A stretch of DNA of 64,000 bases, taken from positions 2,232,001 through 2,296,000 of the forward strand of contig CM065881.1 in assembly GCA_033439255.1 (NCBI GenBank), read 5' to 3'. Under the pieces are notes generated by a model. It did no database searches. It was not told the origin of the DNA and worked only from the letters and a program-made list of their open reading frames with translations. Source of the DNA: Hericium rajendrae. Taxonomy: Eukaryota; Basidiomycota; Agaricomycetes; Russulales; Hericiaceae. Every line of letters begins with the position of its first letter. Position 1 is the stretch's first letter. Positions 46,509 to 58,160 of the stretch are shown here, in pieces. A program made the position numbers and the translations under genes.

Positions 46509-47892
46509 ATGCCTCTCAAGCACCGCGGTGTTGCGACACACATTTCCTGCGATAATCAAGAAATAGAGCATTATCAACGCGAGGTTGTTGGCGACGATAC
46601 CATTCAGTGTTACATACCTAGTGAAGCCGGAAAGGTATTGCAAATCATTTGCTCTGTCCACCATATTTCTCCCCGTTCTGACAGTCCTTTTGGCAGGAAA
46701 TCTCTATAAGTGTTCAAGATTGCGAAGTCATGTGTTCCATATGTGCAACGGTCTCTTTAGATGGTCACATTATCAGACACGCTTTCGTTAAGGCTGGCAC
46801 AGGCGGCACACTTAGGGAGGTCCATACGTCCCCGTCGACCTCCTGCAGAATTCAATTTGCAAACCTAAAATTACAAGGCTTGTCATATTTATGTCTTCAG
46901 ACAACACCAACCACTCACGTTCTGGCCGTGCAGACAAAGACGAAGATGATCTGTTCCATGCTCCATGCTTGGAGAAAATTGGAACTATTGAAATCATGAT
47001 ACAACGCGTAATCCCTGTTCCAGCAAAGCAAGTGACGGTGAACAAGGGAGTTGTGCTTTCTGATGTTGGTCCCGTCTCTGAGCGATCAAAGAAAGTTGGG
47101 TGGCATCGTACCACGTATGTATTTTATACCGGGGCTTGGACCATTCGTCAACGACGGTGACACATCTAGTCTCACTGCAGAGAAGAAGGCCGCCCCACTT
47201 CACAATATTCCGGTGGCATATCTTGACACTGTGGATCAGCCTTACGCTCGTTTCATATTTCGTTACCTACCCAAAGGTCGGTCAATCCTAATTACTCTTC
47301 GGGATCTGGTTTAAAGACCATATGTTGGTCGAAAACAGCTCTTCTTCAAGCTCGCGGCATCATGCCTCGGCCACATTTTCTTGAAATCATCAACAATCCT
47401 CAGCCACTTGCCTGCGCTCGGAACAGCCGTTCTCAAAAAGCCAAGAAACGTTCTTCGCTGTCTCAAAAGTCTGACGAACGCATGCTCAAGCGCCGCGCTC
47501 TGGAACAGGTGAGGACGATGGTGTAGCCCTGTCCATTCTTGACAATTTTTTTTTTCTTGCAGGAGAGTCTGTCGTCAAGCCGGGCGCGCGAAGGGAGCAG
47601 CGCATCACAGGGATCACGAATCAAGCAAGACGATGTGCCAGTCGATCCGGATCAGGCAGAGGCGATCCGGACTCTGCAGGTAGGTACAATAAGCATTCAC
47701 CATGGATCCTCGGACGTGAACTGGGTTTCGATATTCTAGAAATCCATCCAAGCTGCACGTGACACGATGCTCGCTGCACAAGCACAGCTAGATCGCCTAG
47801 AAAATCGACAGGTCAAGATTGAACGTGTGCCCTCGCCGATCCGTGTCGGCGTTGCGTGCGACGAAATCATCGACTTGACTCTTGATGACTGA
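46509..47892 (+). CDS. DUF7918 family protein D3 with SUMO-type C-terminal tail
   Basis: MPLKHRGVATHISCDNQEIE begins the protein. CYIPSEAGK at the first intron, ISISVQDCEVMCSICATVSL, LEKIGTIEIMIQRV, SERSKKVGWHRTTLTAEK, QPYARFIFRYLPKALLQARG and IMPRPH follow the family order. The tail has KAKKRSS, a helical AARDTMLAAQAQLDRLENRQ, VKIERVPSPIRVG and EIIDLTLDD. It is nearly colinear with D2 and must be its tandem duplicate. The intron 46878-46933 shares the GC donor position of D2 (caag/gcttgt). The last coding exons (from about 47741) are almost the same length as in D2. Function unknown; nuclear location is inferred from the basic runs. Confidence 0.78.
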
Positions 47893-49009
47893 CAACTTGG
47901 CTGGCCGGCATTTGCAGGCTTGCGCCGCTATTTGATTTCTTTTTTGGTATTGCAGGACAGCCCACTTGCGTGCGATATCACCTTGACGGCTGCATGTATT
48001 GGTGGTTATGGACTTGAGCTTATTTCGTATTTGATATAAGTTATTATTTTCTTGATAGACCTTTATATTTTCTTGATATAGTTTCAGCTCAACTGAATAC
48101 TTATGTAGAATTTTCTATTCGTGGGTAGGCCTTTCCGACCGGTGGTCGACTCTTGTCTGCGACTATTTCCGGCACGATACAAAGTGCACAGCGGTATAGA
48201 CCGAATGAAAAGGCAGGGGAAAGGTGACTGATGGCGCACCATAGTCGAGCAACTACCGAGTCCATTTGTACACTGCCACTGTCGCCAAAATATGTGCTCG
48301 ACCACAAAGTGGTCAAGATCAGCCGGACGGGACGATTTGAGCGGTACGTTACGTTCAACAAGTGTAAATAAGCGCCTACAATGGTCCGGAATCTTCGCCG
48401 GCGCGCGTCGCGGCGTTCCCTGGCGTTCCATTACATTTACCGATGGACTCTTTCCTGCCACTGGTCATGCTCACTCCTGCAGGCTTCAACATCGTAGTAT
48501 GCATTATTCTAAGGGTCAAGTCTCTTTGAGTAGAATTTACGGCCGGTCTCAGAAAGAGACCATACGAGGTTGGGAGCGTGATCTGCTAACCTTACGATGT
48601 TAGACGACATCAACTTGAGGTTTGGTGCTTTGTCCCCTGCTGAAAGGCATTTCCATTGTCATGATGCGTTCGTGGACTCCTCTAGTTTCTCCAGGCTGTC
48701 AGCTTCAGTTTTTTGACTCGTGCACCCAAAAGCTGTTTGGTCCTTTGTGATTCACTGATCCGTCGTCTTCCGCGCTACTCTCACCCCAATCGCCCTTTTG
48801 ACGTTACAAAGGCGTTTGACGTGTTATCCTCTGACATCAAGCCTTATCATCATCTGGAATGCGATTATGTTGCATCTTTGGCATCGCCGGTGAACCATCG
48901 CTTTCATCCTCTAGCTTGCTGCTTTCGCTCAAATTGAGCGAAGTCCACGTCTAGTGTTTGCAGCATCACATTTCCCCCATCGTTCTCGCCTCGCGTCCAC
49001 AGCTGCAGA
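47893..49009. other. 1.1 kb spacer, no gene seen
   Basis: Open frames around 48084-48603 lie on both strands and overlap. None joins to a recognisable protein. The pyrimidine-rich stretch before 49010 looks like the D4 leader. Confidence 0.45.
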
Positions 49010-50379
49010 ATGTCGTTCAATCACCTTGATTTCAATGTCTCCATTATTTCCGATGGCCGACCGCTTCCCCAATATGACACCAAGTTAGTTGGCTCCGTAA
49101 TGACCTGCTATGTCCCTAGCGAAGTTGGGAAGGTGCGCGATCGACTTCATTGTTGAATGATGTCCTGACCTTTGGTCATTTTCAGGAGTTTGCTGTACGC
49201 ATTGAGCACAGCACAGGTCTGGCCATTCGTGCCTCTTTGCGCATGGACGGCCGTTTCATGGAGAGGCAGTTGTTCGACGATGATGATTTGGAGTGCATCT
49301 TTCACGGGGTATGGGCCTCCCCGACTACTCTCTTGCCATTCATGTTCCGTCGTATTGAAGTTGAAGGTGAGGGATTTGGACTTGCGGTGCTCTATATGAC
49401 ATTTTTGACGTTGATCATCGTCGCACACACAAGATGTCGATCATGCTCAGAATCACCCTGTCAATGATAAATTAGGCATCATCGAAGTAGATCTCCAAGC
49501 TGTGCAGGTGAATTCGGAGCATGTCGCCGAGTGGCCTGGACTACAAGATAATGGCAATGCTGTCCCCGTCCCCGTTTCCGAACGCACCAAGAAGGACGGG
49601 CACCATCTTACTCAGTGAGTCCCGTCATTGATAGTTGATTGATTGGCGTTGACGGAGCTATTCTGCCGCGTAGACTAGGTGCACCTCGCGAATGCGATGG
49701 AGTCTACCACTCCCGCGTCTCAGATGAAGACATCGATCCTGTTGGACCTCGCATGATCTTCCAGTTGCGCTACCTCCCACTTCGTGAGTTCTTTTCAATG
49801 AGCCTCATACAGATATACCCTTACACACCATCTTGCAGATCTTCTCCTGGCGCAAGGCATCGTCCCACACCGCACTCCATCCGCCGAATCTCATCATCCA
49901 ACGGGATCTGCAATTTGTACTCTAGAAGATATGCAAAACGCCCTGACAACGCCTCCCCGCAGACGGAAGACGCCGCCGCCGCCGATCGAGGACATAGATC
50001 CCCGTGCAACGAAGCGCGCTCGCTTCTCCACGGTCTTCCCAGACGTGGCGTTGTCCATCGCCAATAACCTGCGCTCTATTCCAGCGTTCCGCCGAATATG
50101 CACGCCATATGGCTTGTTCTTGGGCCACGAGACAAGGGCATCTTCCTCTGCGCACGCCTCAACGCGTGTCTGGGGCGATGCTGGTGTTCAGCGCAATCTG
50201 ATCAGTACTCAGGCTGATGCGACCCGTATCCAGGTTCTCAAGGTGGGTCTACCAGACTGTATCTCGTCCCGGTCGTCACTGACCGACATACGTTATGATA
50301 GGAGACGATCGACGCAGCTCAGGCTGAGCTTCGAGACATCCAGACCATCGATCTCACCTCGGATGAAGAGTCTGACTGA
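49010..50379 (+). CDS. DUF7918 family protein D4, divergent member
   Basis: MSFNHLDFNVSIISDGRPLP, CYVPSEVGK/EFAVRIEHS at the first intron, LRMDGRFMERQLF, GIIEVDLQAVQVN, SERTKKDGHHLT, RMIFQLRYLPLDLLLAQG and IVPHRTP give the family order, with more substitutions than the other copies. The middle intron uses a normal GT donor (gaag/gtgagg). The tail is Pro/Arg-rich (PPRRRKTPPPPIED), passes through a stretch not seen in the others, then VLKGETIDAAQAELRDIQ and TIDLTSDEESD. The LKGE and IDLT elements are kept although the intervening SP motif is absent. All exon joins from 49010 to 50379 are in phase. Function unknown. Confidence 0.75.
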
Positions 50380-50882
50380 CTTTCTCGATCTTCTGTTGTT
50401 CGTATTCTGTATTTTCAGTCGCATTCTCCACGCATCGCTGTATCATTAATGCCATCAAAGATACCCACTCCTCACTCTTGTATCGATATCTACATCTTCA
50501 ATCTTCATTTCTATATCCCTGTCTCGTAATCTCGAGTTTCTGCGATAATTTTTTTCTCAATCACGTCGATATCTCCAATGGCCTAGCCATGAACCCCATC
50601 ACCTAAGCAACGGACTACTTTTGTGCTTGATTCAAGGTCTGGACATCGGCCACGCCGCCAATTTGAAGCTTTGAATGACGGGGAAGGTATAAGCAAGCGC
50701 CCATGCTTACTTCGCTGATGTCATCTCCTTTACGCAGCCCATGTCAGCATCCCCGCAATCCTCCCATCATATTATTGCCTTTGCTTGGAATTCTCCCGGT
50801 CGTAACGAAAGTATAAGAGGCGGAACTTATAAAGCTCAAAGCGTGCAGCGTACCGCTTCTCTTAACCTTTACCCCTGCAGCC
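50380..50882. other. intergenic, no gene seen
   Basis: An AT-rich terminator-like region runs to about 50570. The promoter of the DOPA-dioxygenase-like gene follows, with a tataaa-like aacttataaagc near 50825, about 55 bases before the ATG. Confidence 0.5.
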
Positions 50883-51577
50883 ATGTCAACCCAAACGTCG
50901 ACCCTGCCAACGACGCTCAACCCTGACGGGAAATCGCTCTATAACCCATCCAGTGGTGTTAAGTCTTCTGTATATGAGCGGTTTCCACCGCCGTTTAACT
51001 CAAACAGGAATGGGTTTGACTTCCACGGTAAGTTTCATCTAGCTGATTTTGCTTGCGAAACTGATGTTTGCCGCGAAATGACAGTGTACTACAGACAGGA
51101 AGACGAGAGCGAGACGCAATTCGCCCGCGAGCTTCACGAGAAAGTGAGGCGAGAGTTCCCTGAAGTGAGTGCATCATCTCGTTTCCATCTACCGACGGGT
51201 AAATGAACATTATCATCAGCTCCGCGTCTACAAGTTCTGGGAGAAACCCGTAGGTAAGCCCGCAATACCGCCAGTAAAGCTTGCATGGACATTCATGCCA
51301 CGCAGGACCGCACCCTACCGCCATGTTCGAGATCAACACGTTCAGCCCGCACGAGACCGGTGCGCTCTTCTCCTGGCTCGCGGTGAACCGCGGCCCTTGC
51401 TCGTACGTGCTCCTCTCTCCGCATGCGTGATGCAGAAGCTCAAGCCTGGCATCGAGCAGGGTCCTGATCCATCCGAACACGGATGACCCGTATAAGGACC
51501 ACACGGAGCTGTACACGTGGATGGGCAAGGCGTGGACGCTCAGGACCGACATACTCGAGCAATTCTTAAAGCATTGA
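50883..51577 (+). CDS. DOPA 4,5-dioxygenase family protein
   Basis: Five or six short exons join in phase. The landmarks of the DOPA_dioxygen family (PF08883) are clear: GFDFHVYYRQ, FARELHEKVRREFPE, LRVYKFWEKPVGPHPTAMFE, INTFSPHETGALFSWLAVNR and VLIHPNTDDPYKDHTELYTW. The protein is about 150 residues plus an N-terminal extension, a normal family length. Characterised relatives open the catechol ring of L-DOPA in betalain and muscaflavin synthesis; many fungal homologs have no tested substrate, so the reaction here is inferred from family. His residues in FDFH, GPHP and LIHPNTDD are the expected metal ligands. It has no functional link to its neighbours that I can see. Confidence 0.85.
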
Positions 51578-51845
51578 GTGCTGGGTCAGCATGGTCTGCG
51601 ATAGTACCAGGTTCGATTGTTGTGCACGGTCGCGTGAATGTAGGGTATCGATATCCGTTCTGTGGACGATCTGACTATGTAAACCATTTTCCCGGTACCG
51701 TTGAAAGGTATGCTCAGTGATGGCAACTCTCGTAGCAATAGCACGAGCTTATGGGACTGGCGTCTATTCTCGGAATCAAGGACATTAGAGTTCGACAAGG
51801 CGACATATTCCGATTCGTCATTCAATCAAAGGCTCACGAGGCGTT
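51578..51845. other. short convergent spacer
   Basis: This separates the DOPA-dioxygenase-like gene (plus) and gene K1 (minus). Nothing is seen. Confidence 0.4.
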
Positions 51846-52998
51846 CTAAACTATCCTCTTGACTAGGTTTCTCGCAGTAGATAACAACATCCCGCGGCCC
51901 ACGGTAGGAGACTGGCGGGGTCTTAATGGCCTTGATAACTCGTCAGACGACCTTCAGGGCCCGGGTGCTTTGAGCGCTGACCTTGGCTGAGATGGCCCGA
52001 CGTTGACGTGCGGTCCGGTGGATTGCTGACTGGAAGTGTGCAACTCTCGCTTCTTGCTATAACAGAAAAAATGGTGACTCCGAGGATCGAGTGTTACAGT
52101 CAACGGGATACTCACGATAAATTACGCGCCATGAAATCAATGGGGAGTGGCCTGGTTGGACGACTACCATAGGAATCAGTGAAACCGAACGACAATTCTT
52201 CAAGCCAACAACAACTTACCCTAATTTTTCCAGAATTGCATTCCGCTCCTTCGCAAGTGCTGACCAGTTCGGCCGCGCCCCAGGCCCATCATATATCCAC
52301 GCAAAGTATGCCTCGAGATACAGTCTGTTTTCCTCCCTCAGGCTTTGCAGTACTGAACGAGGCTTCGGCTGTAAGGACCCGTCCTCGTTGAAGAGTTCAT
52401 CCCTGAACGTGTACTGAATCATGTCCGACATGTAGTATTGCATCATCATCGACATCTTCATGTGAAAGAAACCGCACGGCGGATCGAGCAGCGTTGCAAT
52501 CGTAGCATCCATGAAGGCCGGGAGGGTCGGAAAGCGAACGCGGTCGAATGGTGCTGGATACCTCTCCGGAAATGTGAGTGATAGATTGCGGTCGCGCACA
52601 TCGAAGGAGTAGAGCGATTGGGGGTGAATGTAGACCCATGTGGGATCGGCACTATCCCGATCTTCGACCCTAGATGTCAACTCCAAGGGGATAGACTTCG
52701 TCGTCCAAAGGCCTTCGTTCGGGTCAATAAATTTGTAGTTGATCCATCCATCTGGAGGGGCCGCCATGCGCGTGTACGGCAAGGATTTGCAGATGGCTTC
52801 GCATGTATGATCCAGCAATTCATCTGGCACTAGGATCTCGATGCCGAGTAGCGTGTAAGGGACGAAATGAGCGATGGACATAGCGTCTTCAGCCCACGCC
52901 ACGCAGGGTATCCCAGCTTCGACGACGGGACGGGTGGGGCCTAAGCGGATGAGTTGAATGTCGACATGCTCTGGAGGTTCGTCGTAGTAATGGAGCAT
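51846..52998 (-). CDS. unknown protein K1, truncated by a premature stop relative to its paralog
   Basis: The exons are 52998-52220, 52163-52116 and 52056 to a TGA at 51954-51956. The intact part is 309 residues: MLHYYDEPPEHVDIQLIRLG, ILVPDELLDHTCEAICKSLP, NEGLWTTKSIPLELTS, YIHPQSLYSFDVRDRNLSL, FPERYPAPFDRVRFPTLPAF and the short exon RPTRPLPIDF. It aligns along its length with K2 (53430-54573). At the position of a Trp codon in K2 (tcctggagg), K1 has ccctgaagg. After this stop the frame stays open and similar for about 35 codons to the ancestral stop at 51846 (ending STARNLVKRIV). I do not recognise a family. No signal peptide is seen. The protein may still function without its tail. Confidence 0.65.
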
Positions 52999-53429
52999 GG
53001 TGAGGCGAGGTGGTCCTGAATAGCGGTATAGATACTGTCCAACAGCTTCAGACGTACAGCTCGTTTGGAACTACGAACGTCAGTGGCTCACCAGCAAAAA
53101 GATGTTACGTACGTATGTTCGCAACTAAGTTATTCCGATGATGGAAAGTATTCTCCTCTTGAATCAAGCTTGCATTTTGGATTGCTAATTACTAAGTAAT
53201 TTGCCTGGTGAGTACAAGAGCGGAGCGCCTAGGAGGACTGAGCATGAGACAATGGTCAATGTAACGGTCAATGTAACTGTCCTTACTCTTGTCTACTCGG
53301 TAACGAATCGCTCTCTTCTGGCGTGGAACGGCCATAGCACGAGCCTGAGGGAATGGCATCTGTTTACGGGATATGTATTTGGGAAAACAACATGAAATTC
53401 ATTATTCAGTCAAATGCTCGTGAGGCACC
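52999..53429. other. spacer between paralogs K1 and K2
   Basis: No gene is seen. The right part repeats the sequence found 3' of K1 (ctcgtgaggc...ctaggtt...tctcgc), so the duplication included 3' flanking DNA. Confidence 0.5.
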
Positions 53430-54573
53430 CTAGGTTATTCTCCTGACTAGGTTTCTCGCGGTAGATAGCAACGTCCCACGGCTCATGGCCGGGGACCGGC
53501 GAGGTCTAAATAGCCTTGACAACTCATGAGACTTCCTCCAGGACTCGGATGTGTTGAGAACTGACCTTGGCTGAGATGACCCGAAATCGAATTGTGCGCC
53601 GGTAGATTGCTGGGCAGAAGTATGGAACTCTCGATTCTTGCTATAATATGAATTAACGAGATGAGTCCAAGGTACAAGCATCGCTACAGTCGAGGAGGAA
53701 CTCACAAGTATGCTAAGTCGGGCCAGCGAAAGTCTATGGGGAGTGGTCTAGTTGGACGACTGCCACGGGCATCAGTAAAATGGATGGACAGGCCAAGCAG
53801 ACGACATACCCTAAATTTTCCAGTATCTCCCTCCGTTTCTTTGCTTCTACCATCCAATCCGGCCGTTTCTTTGTCTCTGCCATCGTCGCCTCGAGAAACG
53901 ACCTGTTCTCTTCTCTCAGGCTTTGAAGCAGTGTGCGAGGTCCAGGCAGTAATGTCCCATCCTCGGAGCGTAGAGATTCCTTGAACGTGTACTGGACTAT
54001 GTATGCGACGTACATGCGCATCACCCTGCACATCTTCATATGGAAGGAGCCGCAAGGCGGATCGAGTAATGTTGCGATGGAAGCATCTGCAAAGGCAGCG
54101 AGATTCGGAAAGCGAACAAGGTGCAAAGGCGTCGGGTATCTTTCCGGAAAAGCGAGTGACAAATTGTGGTCACGCACGTCGAAGGAATAGAGGGACTGAG
54201 GGTGGATATGGACCCGCGGCGGAAGATCAGGATGCTCTTTACTGTCGGATGTTAGCTCAAGAGGAATAGACGTTGTCGTCCAAAGGCCTTCATTCGGGTC
54301 ATGGTATTTGTAGTTGATCCAATCGTCAGGAGGGGCAGTCATGCGCCTGTACGGTAAAGCTTTGCAAATAGCCTCGCACGCATGATCCAACAGTTCATCT
54401 GGAACCAGGATTTCGAAACTGATGAGATCGAAAGGAACGAAATGGGCGAAGGACAGAGCATCCTCGGCCCACACTACGCAGGGTATCCCGGCCTCGATAA
54501 CAGGACGGGTCGGAGCTAAGCGGATGATCTGGTATTCCACAGTCTCTGAAGGTTCGTCGTAGTAATGAATCAT
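53430..54573 (-). CDS. unknown protein K2 (342 residues), paralog of K1
   Basis: The exons are 54573-53810, 53759-53706 and 53640-53430, all in phase. Blocks shared with K1 are MIHYYDEPSETVEYQIIRLA, PTRPVIEAGIPCVVWAEDAL, ILVPDELLDHACEAICKALP, NEGLWTTTSIPLELTS, YIHPQSLYSFDVRDHNLSL and FPERYPTPLHLVRFPNLAAF. The 54-base middle exon encodes RPTRPLPIDFRWPDLAYL. The last exon is basic and Ser-rich, ending STARNLVRRIT. Because K1 and K2 share the exon layout, the model is well supported. I do not recognise the family; no motif suggests an enzyme. It is a tandem duplicate in the same orientation. Confidence 0.65.
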
Positions 54574-55043
54574 GTTTGTCGCGAACCCTATGTGCCTCTA
54601 AGATATCAGTACTGTTCAAATTTCAGAAGATTAGGAAGGGAGTCGAGTTGAACATTCTTCGCCCGGGTAGATAGACGTTACGTATTTGCTGGCGGTAAGG
54701 CACCAGATCTTTGCCAGAAATCGTAAACAGCCGGTCCATTTTGAAGATGTTGCCTATGGTTAGCATAGCTAGTGCATGGCGTTTGGATTCGCTGCACGTC
54801 AAGGCTTGCCAGTCCTGCAGCTGCCAGTGAGTGAACGCTAAACGAGTAAGTACTTTGAGGCGCCAAGTCGTAAAACGGGTAGTGTCCGAAGTCCCCATGC
54901 CGTCAGAATGTCCCGATCTGGCGTGTTTCGCCCAAGATCCGTCCTAGAAAAGGTCGGAAAGCAAATATATTGCTCCTCAGACTTTCCTCTGCCCAACTCA
55001 CGTTTCCGCACCCACCTCCTCTCCAAGCCACCACTCGCCCAGC
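54574..55043. other. divergent promoter region between K2 and cystathionine beta-synthase
   Basis: No gene is supported. The interval holds the promoters of two divergent genes. Confidence 0.5.
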
Positions 55044-56603
55044 ATGTCGCGCCCGACAACCATCCTCGACACCGCGCTCGACGCCGTCGGCAACACGCCA
55101 CTCATTCGGCTAGACAGAATTGCAGAGCACGAAGGACTGAAGTGCAATCTCCGTAAGTACGGCACTCGACGCAGGGAAAATTTGACTTACCAGTGCGACA
55201 GTGGGGAAGGTGGAGTTCACTTCGGCGGGAGGTTCTGTCAAGGACAGAATCGCAAAACGCATGGTCGAGGCGGCGGAGGCGGAGGGCAAGCTCATTCCCG
55301 GCAAGAGCGTCGTTATCGAGCCCACGTCCGGCAACACCGGTAGATACTTCTGACCTCGGTATGTTTTTCAGGAGACTAATGCCACTGACCGTAGGAATTG
55401 GACTGGCGATGGCCTGCGCGATCAAGGTAGCCTATCCAATGCCTTCCGACCTGACCGGATACTGAATACTACAGATAAGGGATATTCTGTGATCATCACA
55501 ATGCCCCAGAAAATGTCGCTTGTAGGTCTCATTTCACACTATGTTGTGTCTCCACCGTATGAACAGACTGTTACAGGAGAAGGAAGCTGCTTTGCGCGGT
55601 CTGGGCGCGGAGGTCGTCCGCACGCCCAACGGGGTTGCGTCGGATGCGCCCAATAGCCACATAGGTAGAGCCCACATTCGACGCGCCGGACGTCTCGTGG
55701 CTGAATTCCTTAACGATCTCTTCCAGGCGTCGCCCATCGCCTTGAGAAGTCGATCCCGTACGGCATCATCCTGGACCAGTACCGCAATGTGGGTCGTTTC
55801 TCGCGATAGTATCGCGCCATACTGACTCTACTTGTCACCTGTCAAGGTGAACAACCCCCTTGCACATGAGCTTACGACAGGTCCGGAAATCATCGAGGCC
55901 GTCACGTCGACACCCTCAACCTCCGCGCGCCCGTCGAGCGGCAAAGTCGACGTCTTCGTCGCGGGCGCCGGGACAGGAGGTACTGTCTCCGGCGTCGCCC
56001 GCGCCCTCAAGAAGCAGCACAACCCGTCCTGCACGGTCGTCGGCATCGATCCCGTAAGTATCCCTCCACGCCCCTTTTCCGCAGACGCTCACTCCCCCGC
56101 AGAAAGGCTCGGTCCTCGCGCTCCCCGCCTCGTTGAACGCCGCCGGCAGCGGCGAGCACTACGTCGTCGAAGGCATCGGCTACGACTTCATCCCGGAGGT
56201 GCTCGACCGTGAGGGGCTCATCGACGCATGGGTGAAGACCGCCGACGAGGATGCGTTCGCCGCTGTCAAGATGCTCATGCGGCACGAGGGGCTGCTGGTC
56301 GGCGGGAGCAGCGGCAGCGCGCTGGCGGGCACGCTGGCGTGGCTGCGCTCCGACGCGGGTCGAGCGGCCGCGCAGACGCCGGGGCTGAACGTCGTGATCC
56401 TTCTAGCTGACGGGTAGGTCGCTTTCGCATCATCAACCATCACCATAACTCAACATAATCTTTATTCTAGCATCCGGAACTACATCGGCAAGGAGTGGTT
56501 CCTAAACATGACTCTCAACGCGGAGCCGAGCCCGCTCGCGCATCAGATCGCCCGCGTCCTGAACGCGCCCCTGGGTGCGCCCATTGAGAATCCGCTGCAG
56601 TGA
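55044..56603 (+). CDS. CYS4: cystathionine beta-synthase, catalytic core without C-terminal CBS domain
   Basis: About nine exons join in phase. The fold-type II PLP motifs are in place: [37 protein letters not shown] (Schiff-base lysine), [19 protein letters not shown] (phosphate-binding Asn), [75 protein letters not shown] and [13 protein letters not shown]. The enzyme condenses serine and homocysteine to cystathionine in transsulfuration, in the cytosol. The YRNxxNPLAH motif favours this over cysteine synthase. The protein ends 37 residues after the catalytic core (APIENPLQ), so the regulatory Bateman (CBS-pair) domain of yeast Cys4 is absent. One acceptor is unusual (gataag/ggatat at about 55475), chosen because cag six bases earlier breaks the frame. 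The GC-rich coding sequence looks like a normal host gene. Confidence 0.88.
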
Positions 56604-57074
56604 TGGTCGACGCGGCCGTGAATGGGTAGAGCTGTGCAGCATGAATTCGTTTAGGAGCCCGTATTTATTCGTGCATCAAGTCTGAGCATATTAGACTTTC
56701 AAATTGTGATATAGAGTGCAAAGGAGGTGTCGGAGATGTAGTCGCGGCATGGTGATAATCAATCATTCATAGTCCAATGTGCACTTCATTCTGCCTTTGA
56801 TCCTTGATCATGCAATGTAAACAGTCCTTTTGAGAAAGTGTATAGCGCGACAGGCTTACGCAGATGGCGGAATTCCAGAATGTACTACACGCATTATACA
56901 TGTACAGGACGAATAATACTGAAACGAGTACCAGCAAGGAGTTTATGATGAACATAGCACGAAACCAAAAGAACGAAACATCTCCTGCCAACTGCCTCGA
57001 CAGATAACAAACCGCGCCTCACCATCAAGCAATAATAGATGGATGCATAAAAATAATCATCGCCACGCACAGCA
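56604..57074. other. convergent intergenic region
   Basis: This is spacer between CYS4 (plus) and DUF7918 gene D5 (minus). It is AT-rich from 56640 to 56960; no gene is seen. Confidence 0.5.
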
Positions 57075-58160
57075 TCAATCGTCCCCCGTCAAATCAATCG
57101 TCTCCCCAACACTCGCAGCCGGCACACGGATGGGCGACAGCGCGCGCTCGGGCTTCACGCGCGGCGCGTCGTCGTCTGAGTCCTCAATGGTGATCACGTC
57201 CTGCGCGGCTTGCGACGTGCGGCGGCGCTTGGCGGAGCCTGAGGCCACCGGGCTGTGTGTGCGTTCACGCTTGGTGTTGGATGGGCCTGCTTGTGGCTGC
57301 GCTGCCGGGTGGGGCGCCGGGTGGGTCATGATGCCCATCGCCTGGAGGGTAGCTGGCAAGTCGTCGACTCGGCATGTCAATCGTTTCTCTCAGCTAGACA
57401 GTAAGACGTACCTGCAGGCCGGTGCCGAAATACGAACGACGCGAACGGCCTGTTCTCCGGCTCCACGCGCATCATCTTCCTACTGACCACCCGCTGCCTG
57501 AAGCGCGCCGGGCCCAGCCTGCGCGCTCATCAGCCATGCTGCGTGCGTGGTGGCAAGGAGAAAAGATAGAACGCACGAAGTCTGGTGAAGACCGCCCTTC
57601 TTCGAGAGCTCCGACACGACGCCCACGTCCGCGACGTGGTTGACGCCCTCGGGCGTCTTTGCGAGGCTCTCCAGCACGCCGTGGAAGATGCGCACTTCGA
57701 TGGTCCCGAGCGCCGCGATGTCGACGTAGTCCTGCGCGTCCTCATCGTCTTCGACACCGCCGCGTGAGCATCTGCATCAAAGGGCAACATGCTGCGGCGT
57801 ACCGGTTGTCACGACGTGCGAGAAGAGCATGGGCCGCTGTTCCCGGGGGCCGGTGACAACACTGTCGATGACGTTGCTCCAGCCCGCCATCGAGCCCGCG
57901 CCGTTCATGTACCGCCCATCGCAGTAGACGCGGACGACTTTGTTCATGTCCTCGCGATGGTCATCATAATGAACAGCGAACTCCTGTTAGTACTACAAAT
58001 GAGGACCGTTCCTTGGAAAGTGGGCTCTACGCACCGCGCCGGGTTCACTGGGAATCCAGCAGCTGATCCGGGTTACGCTCTCGACCTCGGCGCCGTAGTG
58101 CGGGATCTCCTGTCCGTTGCAGGAGATGTGGACACTGAAACCACGGTGCTCGACAGGCAT
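57075..58160 (-). CDS. DUF7918 family protein D5 with SUMO-type C-terminal tail
   Basis: MPVEHRGFSVHISCNGQEIP, ISCWIPSEPGA/EFAVHYDDH at the first intron, DMNKVVRVYCDGRYMNGAGS, PMLFSHVVT, IAALGTIEVRIFHGVLES, VSELSKKGGLHQTS and LQAMGIM follow the family order. The tail has SGSAKRRRTS, a strongly SIM-like VITIEDSDDD, VKPERALSPIRV and ETIDLTGDD. The codons are much more GC-rich than in its relatives D6-D8, so this copy may be older in place or under different constraint. Exons were read on the minus strand with GT-AG introns; the one or two near 57440-57540 are the least certain. Function unknown for the family. Confidence 0.78.

Noticed and set aside
48084-48603. Open frames of about 100 codons on both strands
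   Set aside because: They overlap and do not resemble DUF7918 or anything else in the window.
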